From Amphritea sp. (GTDB lineage: Bacteria; Pseudomonadota; Gammaproteobacteria; Pseudomonadales; Balneatricaceae), in NCBI RefSeq assembly GCF_016744155.1, contig NZ_JADGEW010000026.1, forward strand, positions 1 through 64,000: a stretch of 64,000 nucleotides of DNA, read 5' to 3'. Below the pieces are notes generated by a model. The model was not told the origin of the DNA. It ran no database searches and worked only from the letters and a program-made list of their open reading frames with translations. Made by a program: the position numbers and the translations under genes. Within the stretch, counting starts at the first letter, position 1, and every line of letters starts with the position of its first letter. Below are positions 1-9,245 of this stretch, piece by piece.

Positions 1-1069
1 CACCTGTAACAGCTGTCATAATGGCACCATTGCATTAGGTAAATCAGCTAATCATATCCAGAGCGGCAATACCTGTGACGACTGTCACAATACCAACAGT
101 TTCACTGGTGCGACATTTGATCACAGCGGTGTCACCGGCAGCTGCTCTAGCTGTCATAACGGCACTATTGCCACAGGCAAAAACGGCAATCACATCAATA
201 CAACCAACAGTTGTGAATCCTGCCATGCCACCTTCGGCTGGACTCCAACCACCCGGGTAGACCACACCGAAGTAATCGGCACCTGTAACAGTTGCCATAA
301 CGGTTCAATCGCTATGGGCAAATCTAACAACCATATCCAGAGTGGCAACACCTGTGATGACTGTCATAACACCAACAACTGGGCTGATGCGATCTTCGAT
401 CACAGCGGCGTTACAGCTACCTGTATCACCTGTCATAACGGGACAACGGCAACAGGTAAAAATCCGGCTCATATAAATACGTCAAATAACTGCGATGCAT
501 GTCACTCGTCCGTAGGCTGGGAGCCTGCGATACGGGTCGACCATGCGGAGGTAAATGGAGTCTGTAGCAGCTGCCATAATGGCTCAATTGCGATGGGTAA
601 GTCAGCGAACCATATCCAAAGCAGTAACTCCTGTGATGACTGCCACAGCACCAATACCTGGTTAGGCGCATCATTCAATCACGACAATGTATCACCGGGC
701 ACCTGCAGCAGCTGTCACAATGGCAACACGGCTACTGGAAAACCAGGTAACCACTTTGTTACTTCTCTACAGTGTGATGAGTGCCATAACACAACCACCT
801 TTACTGGCATTTCTTTCAATCACAGCTCAGGCGCCTACCCTGGTGACCACGGAGTTAACCTGAGCTGTAATGATTGCCATACCAATAATAATCAAGCCTT
901 GTCATGGCCGACACCAACTTATAAACCGGATTGTGCAGGCTGCCACGCAAGCGATTTCAGACAAAATAAGCATGAAAAAGATACTCTTTCCGAAGTGCGC
1001 GACTGTGCTGGCAGCTGCCACGAGAAAAGCAGTTTTCACCGAGTGACTGATCGAGACTGGGATAGATAA
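1..1069 (+). CDS. Multihaem cytochrome c, 3' part (5' end outside window)
   Basis: The reading frame is open from the first bases, so the N-terminus and any signal peptide lie upstream of the window. The visible 355 residues hold 14 CxxCH haem motifs plus one CxxxCH (CAGSCH) near the C-terminus. They sit in a repeated pattern CxxCH-NGxxAxGK-xxHI...CxxCH, about 46 residues with two haems per unit. Scattered His residues (NHI, FDH, VDH) are likely distal ligands. Such proteins carry electrons across the periplasm or at the cell surface. The next genes encode an exported protein and an outer-membrane barrel with gaps of 3 and 27 bp, which suggests an electron conduit operon. That function is inferred; the haem-binding family is clear. 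Confidence 0.93.
   Translation, partial: TCNSCHNGTIALGKSANHIQSGNTCDDCHNTNSFTGATFDHSGVTGSCSSCHNGTIATGKNGNHINTTNSCESCHATFGWTPTTRVDHTEVIGTCNSCHNGSIAMGKSNNHIQSGNTCDDCHNTNNWADAIFDHSGVTATCITCHNGTTATGKNPAHINTSNNCDACHSSVGWEPAIRVDHAEVNGVCSSCHNGSIAMGKSANHIQSSNSCDDCHSTNTWLGASFNHDNVSPGTCSSCHNGNTATGKPGNHFVTSLQCDECHNTTTFTGISFNHSSGAYPGDHGVNLSCNDCHTNNNQALSWPTPTYKPDCAGCHASDFRQNKHEKDTLSEVRDCAGSCHEKSSFHRVTDRDWDR
2..838 (+). repeat. 279-bp tandem repeat inside the cytochrome gene
   Basis: Three copies of a 279-bp (93-residue, four-haem) unit start at about 2, 281 and 560, each made of two diverged half-units of about 140 bp. Copies begin with a codon followed by TGT-N6-TGYCAYAAYGG (the CxxCHNG motif). Since the frame is open leftwards, more copies probably lie outside the window. 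The array implies growth of the cytochrome by tandem duplication. Confidence 0.85.
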
Positions 1070-1072
1070 CTA

Positions 1073-1531
1073 ATGAAAAAATTAATCCAATCAATAGTGT
1101 TAATTACATCTATTCTGCCAATTAGCCTGGTTCAGGCACAGCCCGTTGGCGAAAGAATTATGGAAGGGGTCGAACTAATTCGGAGCAAGTCGCCCTGCGA
1201 CCCTGATTTGGCAATCATCCGTATGCATTACCCAGTGCGCTACATCACTCATTATCCTCAGGAACCCAGTCATGAGCTACGGATCCAAATAAGACATATC
1301 CGCTTAGCTGTGATTGATGAAAGCTCGCAAGACCAACGCGAGTCTACTTCTCCAGAAGATCATGATCTGCTCGACGAGGTTGTTTATGAAGGAGACTTCT
1401 CCGGCGGCCCCTATCTGACTCTGGAGTATAACGAAACCGTTCAATCTGAAGTCATTCAGGGTAGCGATTACCGCACTATCAAAGTGCTGATCTACCCCTC
1501 TAACCGCATTCAGCAAGCTAAATGCCAGTAA
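1073..1531 (+). CDS. Small exported protein of unknown function
   Basis: This 152-residue protein starts 3 bp after the cytochrome stop and has a typical signal peptide (MKKLIQSIVLITSILPI..., probable cleavage after LVQA near residue 22). The mature part holds two Cys, one near the middle (SPCDPD) and one two residues from the end (AKCQ), which could form a disulfide. It is rich in acidic residues and beta-prone stretches. I do not recognise the family. Its place between a multihaem cytochrome and an outer-membrane barrel suggests a periplasmic accessory role. The start has only a weak Shine-Dalgarno sequence, so translational coupling to the cytochrome gene is likely. Confidence 0.75.
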   Translation: MKKLIQSIVLITSILPISLVQAQPVGERIMEGVELIRSKSPCDPDLAIIRMHYPVRYITHYPQEPSHELRIQIRHIRLAVIDESSQDQRESTSPEDHDLLDEVVYEGDFSGGPYLTLEYNETVQSEVIQGSDYRTIKVLIYPSNRIQQAKCQ

Positions 1532-1558
1532 TCCGACATTTAAACCGAGTAAAACATA

Positions 1559-3787
1559 ATGCATAACCCGACCAAAACTCTGTTATCCACACTTATTACT
1601 GCTGTCATAGCTAGCGGATCATTCACCATAATGCCTAGTTATGCTGCAGATCAGGTCTTGGGCGCTGAAAGCTCAGCTATACAGATGAGTGGCCGGTATG
1701 CAATTCATGTCGCATCACTGCTTAAACAGTCAGACGCAGAAAAAGTAATACGCGAGCTGCCCTTCAAGAGTCACCCCGCTTATATCACTACTTCAATTGT
1801 AAAAAACACAACCTGGTATAGGGTAAGAATCGGTTTCTTCCCAACAGCGAAAGACGCTGAAGTTCTGGCCAATTCGATACGCAACAGGCATCCCGATCTT
1901 TGGATTACGAAGGTTGCCAATAGCGAAAGACTGGCTGCATTTACGGAAGCGACAAGATTGAGCACACCTCCACCCATTAAGGCTGGAGAAGACCTGATTG
2001 AACCGGAGTCTGCAGAAAACCTACCCACTGCAGGCGAAGCCTCAACAACGAAGCCACTGGCTCAAGCCAACAATACAGAACGAACGACAAGTTCTACACC
2101 ACCCACTCCCAGTAAGCCAATTACTGTTATATCGTCTTCCCGTTCACCTCAATCTACCTCAGAAAGCGACGATCCTCTTGAAAAAATAATGATTCAGGCT
2201 GAGCAATCTATGATTGCTCAGGAATATGATCGCGCAATCCAACTATATACAAAAATACTTCGTGAGCCAGAAAATCAACACAGTCGCCAGGCCCTTGAAT
2301 TTACCGGCGTGGCTCGCGAGCGTAAAGGCCAACAAGCACAAGCAAAAGCGGTCTGGGATCAGTATCTGGAAACATATCCCGACGGGGCCGACGCATTACG
2401 TGTTCGCCAACGTATCACCGCGATGATCACCGCAGCAGATACGCCAACCGAAAGAACTAAAAGCACAGCCCGTAAACAGCCTTCTCGCTGGGATGTATAT
2501 GGCGGCATATCTCAATTCTACCGTCGGGACGAATTCTCTACTGAGACCGAAGACTTTAAAACTTCCTCAGTTAATCGTGAAGCACTATCAAACGATCTAT
2601 ACCTGACTGGCCGGTACCGGGGTGATGAATACGATATCCGTACTCGGTTCTCCGGCGGTTACGAGGAAGATTTCCTCGACGAAGGTGAAAGTGAAACACG
2701 GATAAGTACTCTGTATATAGATCTACAAGATAAGCAGGCAACTAATACATTACGGCTGGGAAGACAGTCCAGCAGCTCTGGTGGTGTTTTGGGGCGCTTT
2801 GATGGGTTTGTGGCCGGACACTCTCTCAATGAAACAATTAAGCTGAACGCTGTCGCGGGTTTTCCAGTGGACTCTTCCACTTACAACGAAATCAATCAGG
2901 ATCGCTGGTTCTACGGCCTGAATGTCGATCTAGGTACTTTCAATGATGCCTGGGACTACAACCTATTTATCATCGAACAAAGAAACGAAGACATACTTGA
3001 CCGGCGAGCGGTGGGTGGCGAAGTCCGCTATTTTCAACCGGGTAGAACACTGTTTACGCTGCTGGATTACGATATTTCCTACAACGAGCTGAATACCCTG
3101 TTTGCTCTAGGCAGCTGGACAAATAAGAAAGATCAGACATTCAACCTGTCTGTCGATTATCGGTTCAGTCCTGTTCTAATGACAACCACAGCGATTCAGA
3201 GCCAGTCAGTGAATACTCTAAGCGAACTACTGGCAAAAGGCATCACCGAAGATGAAGCTCGACAATACGCGCTTGATCGTACCACCCGAAGCTTCACCAC
3301 CACGCTTGGAATGGTGCAGCCGATCACCGATGATTTCCAGGTCAGCGGGGATCTGACAGTCACTAAACAAGGCGATAGTGAAACATCAGGTGGCGTTGAG
3401 GGTTTCGAGGGCACAGATTATGAATACTCACTATTTATTCAAGCGATCGGAAATAACCTTATTAAACAGGGCGATCTGGGCATTGTTGGTATACGTCTGA
3501 CCGATGCAACCACCAGCCAGCGAATAGGGCTTACGTTTAACAGTCGCTATCCGGTCAATGATAAGTTACGAATCAATCCACGGTTTCAAACAGAATTCCG
3601 TGAAAACACCGACGACAGCACCTCTCAGTGGTATGTCCGCCCCTCTGTTCGCTTTGAATATCGATGGACACGGAAAACTCGCTTCGAATTTGAGACCGGT
3701 GGAGAGATATCTAACCGCGAGTTGACAGACGATACCAGTGAAACAAACAGCTATTACATTAACTTAGGCTATCGGCACGACTTTTAA
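1559..3787 (+). CDS. Outer-membrane beta-barrel protein with SPOR and TPR domains
   Basis: The protein has 742 residues, with a signal peptide (cleavage near SYAA, residue 30). A SPOR-like domain follows at about 46-121 (YAIHVASL...WYRVRIGFF), then a Ser/Thr/Pro-rich linker, TPR-like helices at about 207-290 and a long beta-barrel from about 309 to the end. The barrel has alternating aromatic strands and ends in YRHDF, a terminal Phe typical of BAM-inserted proteins. SPOR domains bind peptidoglycan, so the protein may link wall and outer membrane. Encoded directly after a multihaem cytochrome, it could be the porin of a porin-cytochrome conduit, but it is not recognisably MtrB/PioB and that role is inference. 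It is the last gene of its unit. Confidence 0.85.
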   Translation: MHNPTKTLLSTLITAVIASGSFTIMPSYAADQVLGAESSAIQMSGRYAIHVASLLKQSDAEKVIRELPFKSHPAYITTSIVKNTTWYRVRIGFFPTAKDAEVLANSIRNRHPDLWITKVANSERLAAFTEATRLSTPPPIKAGEDLIEPESAENLPTAGEASTTKPLAQANNTERTTSSTPPTPSKPITVISSSRSPQSTSESDDPLEKIMIQAEQSMIAQEYDRAIQLYTKILREPENQHSRQALEFTGVARERKGQQAQAKAVWDQYLETYPDGADALRVRQRITAMITAADTPTERTKSTARKQPSRWDVYGGISQFYRRDEFSTETEDFKTSSVNREALSNDLYLTGRYRGDEYDIRTRFSGGYEEDFLDEGESETRISTLYIDLQDKQATNTLRLGRQSSSSGGVLGRFDGFVAGHSLNETIKLNAVAGFPVDSSTYNEINQDRWFYGLNVDLGTFNDAWDYNLFIIEQRNEDILDRRAVGGEVRYFQPGRTLFTLLDYDISYNELNTLFALGSWTNKKDQTFNLSVDYRFSPVLMTTTAIQSQSVNTLSELLAKGITEDEARQYALDRTTRSFTTTLGMVQPITDDFQVSGDLTVTKQGDSETSGGVEGFEGTDYEYSLFIQAIGNNLIKQGDLGIVGIRLTDATTSQRIGLTFNSRYPVNDKLRINPRFQTEFRENTDDSTSQWYVRPSVRFEYRWTRKTRFEFETGGEISNRELTDDTSETNSYYINLGYRHDF

Positions 3788-4357
3788 TATAAAAAACGCC
3801 TTTGCACCTTTAAAGAAAGCCAGGGATGGCTATGGTGTGAACAGAACTAATTCCTTCCCCGACAAACCTATCTCACAAGCTTAGAGTTTCATCCACCGTA
3901 AAAATAGGTGCACAAATCACCCCTTTTTTATTCAACACCAAAACTCTCTCTAAAGTTAGTAAAAACATAACCATCAGCATATTATTTCAAACACTAACCT
4001 TTAATTATTTTAGAAAATCTCTGGCTACACCTAGATTAATTTTTCTCTATGACAGAACGCTATGAATTCTTTTGCAAAAATGAGAACCACAATAAAATCT
4101 GAGCAATCAATTTCGAGGCATACAAAAAAAAATACATTACTATCATATAGTTATACTATTTTTTTATAAAATTCTCACTATTGAGAAAAACTCTCAAATT
4201 TAAAAACAATTATAAGAACCGCTTTTTTATCATAAATATTCATATGAATTAGTTAAATTATGACTATTTTCTCATTGTTTATTTCCTATTTTCTCATCTA
4301 AACTAAACAAACGATTAATATTCATAGTAAGGGACTTACTGAGTATTTTAGATTCAG
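3788..4357 (+). promoter_or_regulatory. AT-rich regulatory gap upstream of gspE
   Basis: These 570 bp hold no credible gene and are much richer in A+T than the flanking genes. From 4081 to 4296 there are five copies of TTCTCA or its complement TGAGAA: 4081-4086, 4172-4177, 4182-4187, 4269-4274 and 4291-4296. Two of them form the palindrome at 4172-4187. No sigma-54 -24/-12 element and no strong terminator after the barrel gene were found. The promoter of the gspE operon must lie here, but its position is uncertain. Confidence 0.55.
4172..4187. promoter_or_regulatory. Perfect palindrome TTCTCA-N4-TGAGAA, putative operator
   Basis: TTCTCACTATTGAGAA is a perfect 6-bp inverted repeat with a 4-bp spacer, about 170 bp upstream of gspE. 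Its TGAGA half resembles the TGAGAGA half of the conserved upstream elements at 17549 and 29030, though the dyad spacing differs by 2 bp. It may be an activator or repressor site. Confidence 0.45.
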
Positions 4358-6121
4358 ATGAATGGAACACAAAAGGAAATGGCGATGGGAAATGCCGTAG
4401 TGTTAAATAACAATGATGACGCGTTAATTCATCAGCAGATACAAGAATGGTTTACGTCCCGCAAAAAAATCACAGCGGAAATTTTTAATCGTTCTTTATC
4501 GTTAGTGAAGGAACAGGGTGAAACAACCAGCCTGCCACTAATGCTGCTTAAACTTGGTCAAGTAAGTGCTGAAGACTTAGCCGCTTGCTTTGCTGATATC
4601 CTAAATCTACGACAAGTTTCATTCGAAGACTTCCCCGCTTCCCTAGCTTGCTCCGATCTGATCGCAGAAAATTTCCTTAAGCAAAACTCAGTTCTTCCAT
4701 TAGCGTTTAAAGACAACACGCTGATACTCGCCATGCTCGATCCCAGCGACCAATTCGTCATTAAAAGCATTAAGCTCGCCTCTGGCGCTGAACAAGTAGA
4801 ATCAGTCGTCATCAGCAAGACAGATCTCGACTCGTTGTACGAGCAGTTTTATGGCAACGGTCAGTCTCAACTAGGAAAGATTGCTGATCAGATTGAGACC
4901 TCTGCCGAGAGTAATGATGCTGATGTAGAGCAACTTCGGGATATGGCCAGTGAAGCTCCAGTTATTCGCATGGTCAATCTGTTAATACAACGCGCTTGTA
5001 AGAGTAACGCTTCCGATATTCATATAGAGCCTTTTCATGATTCGCTCAAAGTACGCTTTCGTTGTGATGGTTTACTACAGGAGGTTGAAGCGCCCCCAGC
5101 GCATCTGAGCGCAGCCGTGATCTCCCGCATTAAAATAATGGCACATATGAATATAGCAGAACGCAGATTACCTCAGGATGGCCGAATTGATCTGCGGGTA
5201 CAAGGTCAGCCGATCGATATCAGGGTATCCAGTATCCCTACTGTGCACGGTGAAAGCGTAGTTATGCGTTTATTACAACGGGATAGTCTTGCACTGGACT
5301 TTGAAAGCTTAGGTCTGACCGGGGAGCCTCTTGCTCGCTTGAAAACAGCGTTGAATAAGCCCAATGGAATGATACTGGTTACCGGCCCTACAGGAAGCGG
5401 AAAATCGACTACTCTCTATACTGCTTTACAGGGCCTCAATACAGAACAACGCAAAATCATTACAGTAGAAGACCCCGTTGAATATCAGCTGGAAGGTGTA
5501 AATCAGATACAAGTCCGCTCATCTATTGGCTTGGACTTTTCCACCACTCTCCGCTCCATTGTTCGACAGGACCCAGATATAATCATGGTCGGAGAGATGC
5601 GTGACCTGGAAACGGCCCGTATATGCATTCAGTCCGCCCTAACCGGTCATTTAGTGTTATCTACTCTGCATACGAACGAAGCAGCTGGCAGTATTATCCG
5701 CTTACTGGACATGGGTGTAGAAGACTATCTATTAACATCCACTCTCCTTTGTGTGGTCAGCCAGCGTTTGGTTCGAAAATTATGTCCGCACTGCGCAAAA
5801 TCATACCATCCGATGCCAGAGCTGCTGCAAAGATTAAGTAAGCATAGCGGTTTAACCATTGCTCCCAACAGTACCCTTTTCAAACCTATAGGTTGCGAAC
5901 ATTGTCGTAATACGGGTTATAGCGGACGAATTGCTATTTGTGAGGTACTGCCTGTTGATGACCCTATCCGTCAGCAGATAATGCAGAACTGCGACGCCAG
6001 AGAGCTTCAAAAACTGGCGATCAAGCTTGGAATGCAAACCATGTATACCGATGGTTGCAGCAAAGCACTCGCAGGGCTTACAACCCTGAAAGAAGTTCTT
6101 CGAGTTACTCAGGAGAGCTGA
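4358..6121 (+). CDS. gspE: Type II secretion ATPase GspE
   Basis: GspE is the cytoplasmic hexameric ATPase that powers pseudopilus assembly. The 587-residue protein has the N-terminal GspE domain, Walker A GPTGSGKSTT at about 343-352, a Walker B region IIMVGEMRD near 408, the His box TGHLVLSTLHT, and a zinc tetracysteine made of CPHC (about 476) and CEHC (about 513). All these are intact. The first ATG at 4358 lacks a good Shine-Dalgarno sequence, whereas the in-frame ATG at 4385 has AAGGA 7 bp upstream and may be the true start. The stop is 1 bp from gspF, starting an operon that runs through gspK into regulators. Confidence 0.96.
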   Translation: MNGTQKEMAMGNAVVLNNNDDALIHQQIQEWFTSRKKITAEIFNRSLSLVKEQGETTSLPLMLLKLGQVSAEDLAACFADILNLRQVSFEDFPASLACSDLIAENFLKQNSVLPLAFKDNTLILAMLDPSDQFVIKSIKLASGAEQVESVVISKTDLDSLYEQFYGNGQSQLGKIADQIETSAESNDADVEQLRDMASEAPVIRMVNLLIQRACKSNASDIHIEPFHDSLKVRFRCDGLLQEVEAPPAHLSAAVISRIKIMAHMNIAERRLPQDGRIDLRVQGQPIDIRVSSIPTVHGESVVMRLLQRDSLALDFESLGLTGEPLARLKTALNKPNGMILVTGPTGSGKSTTLYTALQGLNTEQRKIITVEDPVEYQLEGVNQIQVRSSIGLDFSTTLRSIVRQDPDIIMVGEMRDLETARICIQSALTGHLVLSTLHTNEAAGSIIRLLDMGVEDYLLTSTLLCVVSQRLVRKLCPHCAKSYHPMPELLQRLSKHSGLTIAPNSTLFKPIGCEHCRNTGYSGRIAICEVLPVDDPIRQQIMQNCDARELQKLAIKLGMQTMYTDGCSKALAGLTTLKEVLRVTQES

Positions 6122-6122
6122 T

Positions 6123-7337
6123 ATGACAACTTTCTTTTACAAGGCCATTAGCAGCAGCGGAGAACTGACAGAAGGAAGTATCATCGCTGAAAACCGTGAA
6201 GAGGTCGTCAACCAACTACAAGCCAATGGCAAGGTGCCGATCTATGCCGATATTCATCAACCTAAAGGCAAGAAGCTACACCGAAAGACATCACTGATTA
6301 AATCACACAGCAGTGAACTGATTTTTGAATTTACTCAAGAGCTGATGTATCTGGTAGAAGCAGGCATTACTCTGGATCGCAGCCTGGAAATTCTACAACA
6401 AGGCACTCCTTCGACAGCTTTACAAAGCCTGATAAACGAACTGCGCCAGCAACTCCACGGCGGCCAGACCTTCAGTCAAGCTTTAGAGAAATTCCCAGGC
6501 TATTTCACTCCCCTGTATATAAGCCTCATTCGTGCCGCTGAAGCCAGTGGCCAGATAGCACGAGGTCTTGAAACTCTCTGCCAGCACCTTGAGCGCAGCC
6601 GACAACTTAAAGAGAAAGTTTCAGCTGCTTTGCTCTATCCACTCATTCTTTTAGGTGTCTCGCTGCTTTCAATATTGATGATACTCCTCTACGTCGTGCC
6701 ACAATTTGCCGACATTATCGCCGGGTTTAGCAAGGAACTTCCTCCGGAAACTCGCTTTGTTATGTGGCTTAGCCAGATGTGTATCGATTATGGCGTCTAC
6801 TTTCTGAGCGCATTATCACTACTGCTAATTATCGCCTATAGAACAATTTCAAGCGGTTCAAATGCCGCTTGGTGGGACGCTTTACGACTCAATTCACCAT
6901 TGATTGGGCCGCTCCATATTAAGATTGAGTACACCCGTTTCTGTCGCAGCCTAGGTAACCTGATCAATAGTGGTGTACCGATGCTTAGCAGTATTGAGAT
7001 GGCCAGCGCTGCCTTCAGTAATGGAATATTAAAGAGCGAGATCTCTCAAGCAGCTACCCATCTGCGAGAAGGTGGACGTTTATCTGATCAGCTGAGAAAC
7101 AGCAAACGAGTCCCGCCTCTCGTCGTTCAACTAAGCCAAGTGGGTGAAGAAACCGGTAAATTGCCCGATATGTTACTGAAAACAGCCGACATCTATGACC
7201 GCCAAATTGAAACACAAACCCAGAAACTACTGCAAATTTTGGAACCGGCATTAATCTTATCGCTGGGTTTGATTATAGCTGTACTGATTCTTTCACTTTT
7301 ATCCGCGATCATCGGTATTAACGACATTGCATTGTAG
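6123..7337 (+). CDS. gspF: Type II secretion inner-membrane platform protein GspF
   Basis: This 404-residue polytopic protein has two T2SSF domains: residues about 70-195, ending in a hydrophobic hairpin (LLYPLILLGVSLLSILMILL), and about 270-395, ending in a second membrane segment near the C-terminus. GspF is the platform around which GspE works. Length and domain layout are standard. It starts 1 bp after gspE and is followed by gspG after 14 bp, so all three are co-transcribed. Confidence 0.96.
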   Translation: MTTFFYKAISSSGELTEGSIIAENREEVVNQLQANGKVPIYADIHQPKGKKLHRKTSLIKSHSSELIFEFTQELMYLVEAGITLDRSLEILQQGTPSTALQSLINELRQQLHGGQTFSQALEKFPGYFTPLYISLIRAAEASGQIARGLETLCQHLERSRQLKEKVSAALLYPLILLGVSLLSILMILLYVVPQFADIIAGFSKELPPETRFVMWLSQMCIDYGVYFLSALSLLLIIAYRTISSGSNAAWWDALRLNSPLIGPLHIKIEYTRFCRSLGNLINSGVPMLSSIEMASAAFSNGILKSEISQAATHLREGGRLSDQLRNSKRVPPLVVQLSQVGEETGKLPDMLLKTADIYDRQIETQTQKLLQILEPALILSLGLIIAVLILSLLSAIIGINDIAL

Positions 7338-7351
7338 CCAAGGAGAGATAT

Positions 7352-7780
7352 GTGAGTAAGCGCACAAAATATACCCAAAGCGGTTTTACCCTACTAGAGA
7401 TTCTCGTCGTTCTGGTCATCCTGGGCCTGCTTGCCGGTTTGGTTGGCCCAAGAGTCCTGAAGCACCTTGACAGCTCTAAAACCAAAACGGCCATGCTGCA
7501 GATACAGGAATTAGGGGCCGCTCTAGACCTTTACCGACTGGAAGTTGGCCGTTACCCAGACTCTGAGCAAGGCCTGGACGCATTGATTAATCAACCAGAA
7601 GGCATCAGCAGCTGGAACGGCCCCTATTTGAAGAAGAAAGTGATTCGCTTGGATCCATGGGGACAGAGTTATCACTACAAATTCCCAGGAGAATTTGGAG
7701 AGTACGATCTGTTCTCGCTAGGAGCCGATAACAATGAAGGCGGCGATAGCGAAAACGCAGACATCGTTAGCTGGAAATAA
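7352..7780 (+). CDS. gspG: Major pseudopilin GspG
   Basis: The 142-residue protein has the type IV pilin-like leader ending in G|FTLLEI, with Glu5, followed by a hydrophobic helix. The globular part has the GspG signature: RYPDSEQGLDAL, LDPWGQSYHY and an acidic calcium-binding C-terminal loop (GADNNEGGDSENADI). It is the main subunit of the pseudopilus. The start is GTG at 7352, preceded by AGGAGAG. A prepilin peptidase (GspO/PilD) is needed for maturation and is not in this window. Confidence 0.96.
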   Translation: MSKRTKYTQSGFTLLEILVVLVILGLLAGLVGPRVLKHLDSSKTKTAMLQIQELGAALDLYRLEVGRYPDSEQGLDALINQPEGISSWNGPYLKKKVIRLDPWGQSYHYKFPGEFGEYDLFSLGADNNEGGDSENADIVSWK

Positions 7781-7805
7781 GAGCACCAATAAGCAGGGGG
7801 ATTGA

Positions 7806-8276
7806 ATGGCACAACAATCAGCTCATTTACAGCAACAAACCGGCTTTACATTGCTGGAGCTGCTGGTCGTTATGGCCATTGCAGGAATGTTGCTTGCGCT
7901 GATTGTTCCCCGGTTCAGCGCTGCCTTTGCGGGAGCAAGGTTTCAACAACAGGCACAAACATTAAATACAACCTTAAAACAAGCACGATACAGTGCTGTG
8001 AAAACAGGAGAGATCCTTCGGCTGGAGCTGTCCAACACAGGTAACAGTCTCCTTAATGCTGAAGGCGATGTAATCTTTAGCTGGCCCGATGATACCGAGT
8101 TAATCTTTATTGACCAGAAGGAAGAGCTCGTCAGCAACGGCTATGTTTTGTTTATCCCTGGCGCAGGCAGTAATGGTGCAACACTTCGCCTGACTCAACG
8201 GGAAAAAGGACTGCGTCGCCAGGCGACGTTCCAGGTCAGCTGGCTGACAGGAGGAGTTAGCTATGAAACGCTCTAA
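7806..8276 (+). CDS. gspH: Minor pseudopilin GspH
   Basis: The 156-residue protein has a prepilin cleavage site G|FTLLELLV and a hydrophobic N-terminal helix. It then shows the GspH pattern (LNTTLKQARYSAVKTGEILRL) and a C-terminal beta-rich region. It is a minor pseudopilin near the pseudopilus tip. A GGGGG tract with short spacing precedes the ATG. It overlaps gspI by 14 bp. Confidence 0.9.
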   Translation: MAQQSAHLQQQTGFTLLELLVVMAIAGMLLALIVPRFSAAFAGARFQQQAQTLNTTLKQARYSAVKTGEILRLELSNTGNSLLNAEGDVIFSWPDDTELIFIDQKEELVSNGYVLFIPGAGSNGATLRLTQREKGLRRQATFQVSWLTGGVSYETL

Positions 8277-8649
8277 GCGGCAACAGGGGTTTTCTCTGCT
8301 GGAAGTTCTGGTAGCAATGATTATCGCCGCCCTCACCCTGGGTGTAATTCTCAACCTGTTCTCCAGTGCCTCAAAGAGTGCCACTATAAACTCCGACTAT
8401 CGAAGCGCAATCCAGGTGGCTGAAAGCACTATCGAGCAGCTGGCCAGTAATCCGCTCCGCTCAAGTGAACTTGAGGGCAGCGAATCCGGATATCGCTGGC
8501 GAGCCAGTATTACGCCGTGGGAAACGGCTGATACTCAGCCCTTGCGATCACCTTTCGTGCTCTATGAAGTTGAGGTCCGGGTCAGCTGGGGCAACCGACA
8601 AGACTACCCGGTCACGTTAAAGACACTTCGCATGGGTGCCCGCTCATGA
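8263..8649 (+). CDS. gspI: Minor pseudopilin GspI
   Basis: The 128-residue protein has the prepilin motif G|FSLLEVLVAM, a hydrophobic helix, and the short globular domain of GspI. With GspJ and GspK it forms the trimeric pseudopilus tip. It overlaps gspH by 14 bp and gspJ by 4 bp (ATGA), a sign of tight translational coupling. Its C-terminal part is a little unusual in sequence, but position and length fit. Confidence 0.9.
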   Translation: MKRSKRQQGFSLLEVLVAMIIAALTLGVILNLFSSASKSATINSDYRSAIQVAESTIEQLASNPLRSSELEGSESGYRWRASITPWETADTQPLRSPFVLYEVEVRVSWGNRQDYPVTLKTLRMGARS

Positions 8650-9245
8650 ATAAGCACCTAAATAAAGGTTCCGGCTTTACTCTACTGGAAATGCTGGTAG
8701 CCATGGCCATCACTAGCGTATTACTAACTGTGATATATGGCAGTTTTTATCAGGGCATTCGTAGCTGGCAGAGCATTTCAGCTCACAACGAGGCGGAGCA
8801 ACAACAGTTTCTGCTGCGCCAGCACTTACGACAGCAGTTACAAAGCTCTTTACTGATAAACACCAGTCAGGACCGCAACAGCAACATTGAGTTTATCGGT
8901 CGTGAGGATCACTTGGAATTCATCGCTCAGCTTTCCCCTCTACAGGGAAATGCCGGACTGTATAACTACCGCATAACATTGCAAGACGAACCTGCAGCAA
9001 TTCATATTCAGATATCCCCTTATGGGATAGAAAATGAATCCCAGCTTCAACAGCATTCATTAAAGGCCGATAGCACCCTGCGAATAGAGTACAGCGACTC
9101 ATCAGGTAGCTCTGTGAACTGGATAGATCGCTGGCCTTATCAAAACCGACTACCCCAACTCATACGCATCTATCAACCCGACACACTGCATCCGGAATGG
9201 CTCCCATTGACCGTTGAAGTGAGGAGGCACCGCCATGCGATCTGA
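8646..9245 (+). CDS. gspJ: Minor pseudopilin GspJ
   Basis: The 199-residue protein has the prepilin site G|FTLLEMLVAM followed by a hydrophobic helix. A beta-rich globular domain of the size expected for GspJ ends in LTVEVRRHR. It is a tip component of the pseudopilus. It overlaps both gspI and gspK, in the usual H-I-J-K order. Confidence 0.92.
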   Translation: MNKHLNKGSGFTLLEMLVAMAITSVLLTVIYGSFYQGIRSWQSISAHNEAEQQQFLLRQHLRQQLQSSLLINTSQDRNSNIEFIGREDHLEFIAQLSPLQGNAGLYNYRITLQDEPAAIHIQISPYGIENESQLQQHSLKADSTLRIEYSDSSGSSVNWIDRWPYQNRLPQLIRIYQPDTLHPEWLPLTVEVRRHRHAI

